Source of the DNA: Typha latifolia
Taxonomy: Eukaryota > Streptophyta > Magnoliopsida > Poales > Typhaceae
Reading direction: 5' to 3'
DNA: 64,000 nucleotides
Assembly (NCBI GenBank): GCA_019914945.1
Contig: CM034103.1
Location: 7,440,001 to 7,504,000, forward strand
Under the pieces are notes generated by a model. The model had not been told where the DNA came from and searched no databases. It worked only from the letters and a program-made list of their open reading frames with translations. A program made the translations under genes and the position numbers. Positions 63,214-64,000 of this stretch are shown in pieces (position 1 is the first letter of the stretch; each line of letters opens with the position of its first letter).

Positions 63214-64000
63214 TGATAGGGCTACGAAATAATTTCTTTAAGATTTGAATTTTTGTAGTAAGCAGTCCGCGTAACTGAGGGAAAATATTCACCAAATATT
63301 CTTCCATAGTTAGAAAATTACGAAAATAAGTGTAATTGGTCCATAACTTCCTATCTATATTTTTTGTATTTCGAATTGAAAATGGGACGAAAATTTGATA
63401 TATTGCTGATGATGGTGGTGGTGATGGGTGGAGTGGAAGTTAGGGTTATGGATGATAATGGAGATGAGGGTGGATGAGTGATGTTGTTTAAGGGATAAAG
63501 ACGAAGGGAAAGAAGTGGTCGATATCCCAAAGAAGAGGGAGGACTCAACAAATAAGGAAGATTAGAAGTTAGAAGAGACCTTGCCAACGGTAGAGGTGGT
63601 AGGTTGGTGAAGAATGAGGAGAGAGATTAAGTTAGAGAGATGATAGAGATGCAAGAAACCAATATTCCAATAGCATAATGATTTTGGTTGCCATTCACAT
63701 ATTTATAGAGGCTAGCCAACAAGCATTAATAACATTAACTAACCCTAATCCTAGTGGAATCTCGCTAATCGTGTTTGAATGCACAAAAGATGTTCTCTAT
63801 ATGTGTAAATGTGATGCAAGCATTCGAACGCGCCCGACCTCGTTTGAACACGAATTTTGCGTTCTCTATATTTGCGAACCTAATGCAGGTGTTCACAAAG
63901 GCGTTTGAACGTGCCCCCAACCGCATTATAACGCGACCTACAGAAAATTTATTTTAATAAAAATAAACAACTAATGCAATAAGAAAAGACTCTAACAAGG
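63214..64000 (-). mobile_element. GyB 5' LTR, cut by the window end
   Basis: Starts TGATAGGGCTACG and runs to the window end at GACTCTAACAAGG. The complete GyB LTR would end about seven bases further (TGTATCA). It holds the leader (63420-63660), the TATA region and palindrome remnants (63770-63930). It is the 5' LTR of the GyB element that extends left to 53694. Confidence 0.88.

Overview
This is plant nuclear DNA made almost entirely of nested, mutated LTR retrotransposons. The primer-binding sites match the 3' end of plant initiator tRNA-Met (TGGTATCAGAGCC). The Ty3/gypsy pol remnants carry GPY/F and chromodomain-like tails, so they are chromoviruses, and a Ty1/copia element carries a Sirevirus-type envelope-like ORF. 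I see no host gene, rRNA, tRNA gene, CRISPR or bacterial feature. Heterochromatin of a large angiosperm genome is the best guess; the species cannot be named from this sequence.

Family names used here are my own. GyA: chromovirus, LTR TGATACGAT...ATCGTATCA, about 0.75-1.0 kb. GyB: related chromovirus, LTR TGATACACC...TAGCCTATCA, about 0.8 kb. LtrC: very long LTR, about 2.8-3.0 kb, TGTAAC...GTTACA, with a six-hairpin array and microsatellites. GyD: short non-autonomous element. CopS: Sirevirus-like copia. LtrE and LtrF: partly seen LTRs.

Layout. 1-13,126: GyB and GyA debris, a 3-kb LtrC, an integrase-less GyA pol and a GyA solo LTR nested in another GyA LTR. 13,127-24,980: a 3-kb LtrC, GyB gag/LTR pieces, a broken LtrC with a long GAA tract, and further gag/LTR pieces. 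24,981-42,086: a reverse-strand GyA element that contains GyD in its 3' LTR (TSD GCCAT) and a forward GyB element in its integrase (TSD CAATA/GAATA). That GyB in turn holds a complete GyA element in its 5' LTR (TSD AGAAC) and a solo LTR in its 3' LTR (TSD CGTCC). 42,087-46,500: CopS. 46,500-53,693: LtrC and GyA/GyB fragments and a GyA solo LTR (TSD GAGTT) inside a gag gene. 53,694-64,000: a reverse-strand GyB element split by a GyA solo LTR (TSD ATCTC) and by a composite LtrC insertion (TSD ATATA).

The most unusual signals are these. (1) LTRs of two families end in tandem arrays of extra primer-binding sites; target-site duplications show that the arrays lie inside the LTR. (2) GyA copies fall into two opposite deletion classes, one without RT-RNase H and one without integrase, each seen twice with a shared junction. 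(3) The palindrome GCGTTCGAACGC is clustered in both gypsy LTRs and also in the copia LTR and upstream of its envelope-like ORF. (4) LtrC copies keep a six-hairpin array with a compensated stem change. All genes listed are retrotransposon genes and nearly all are broken.
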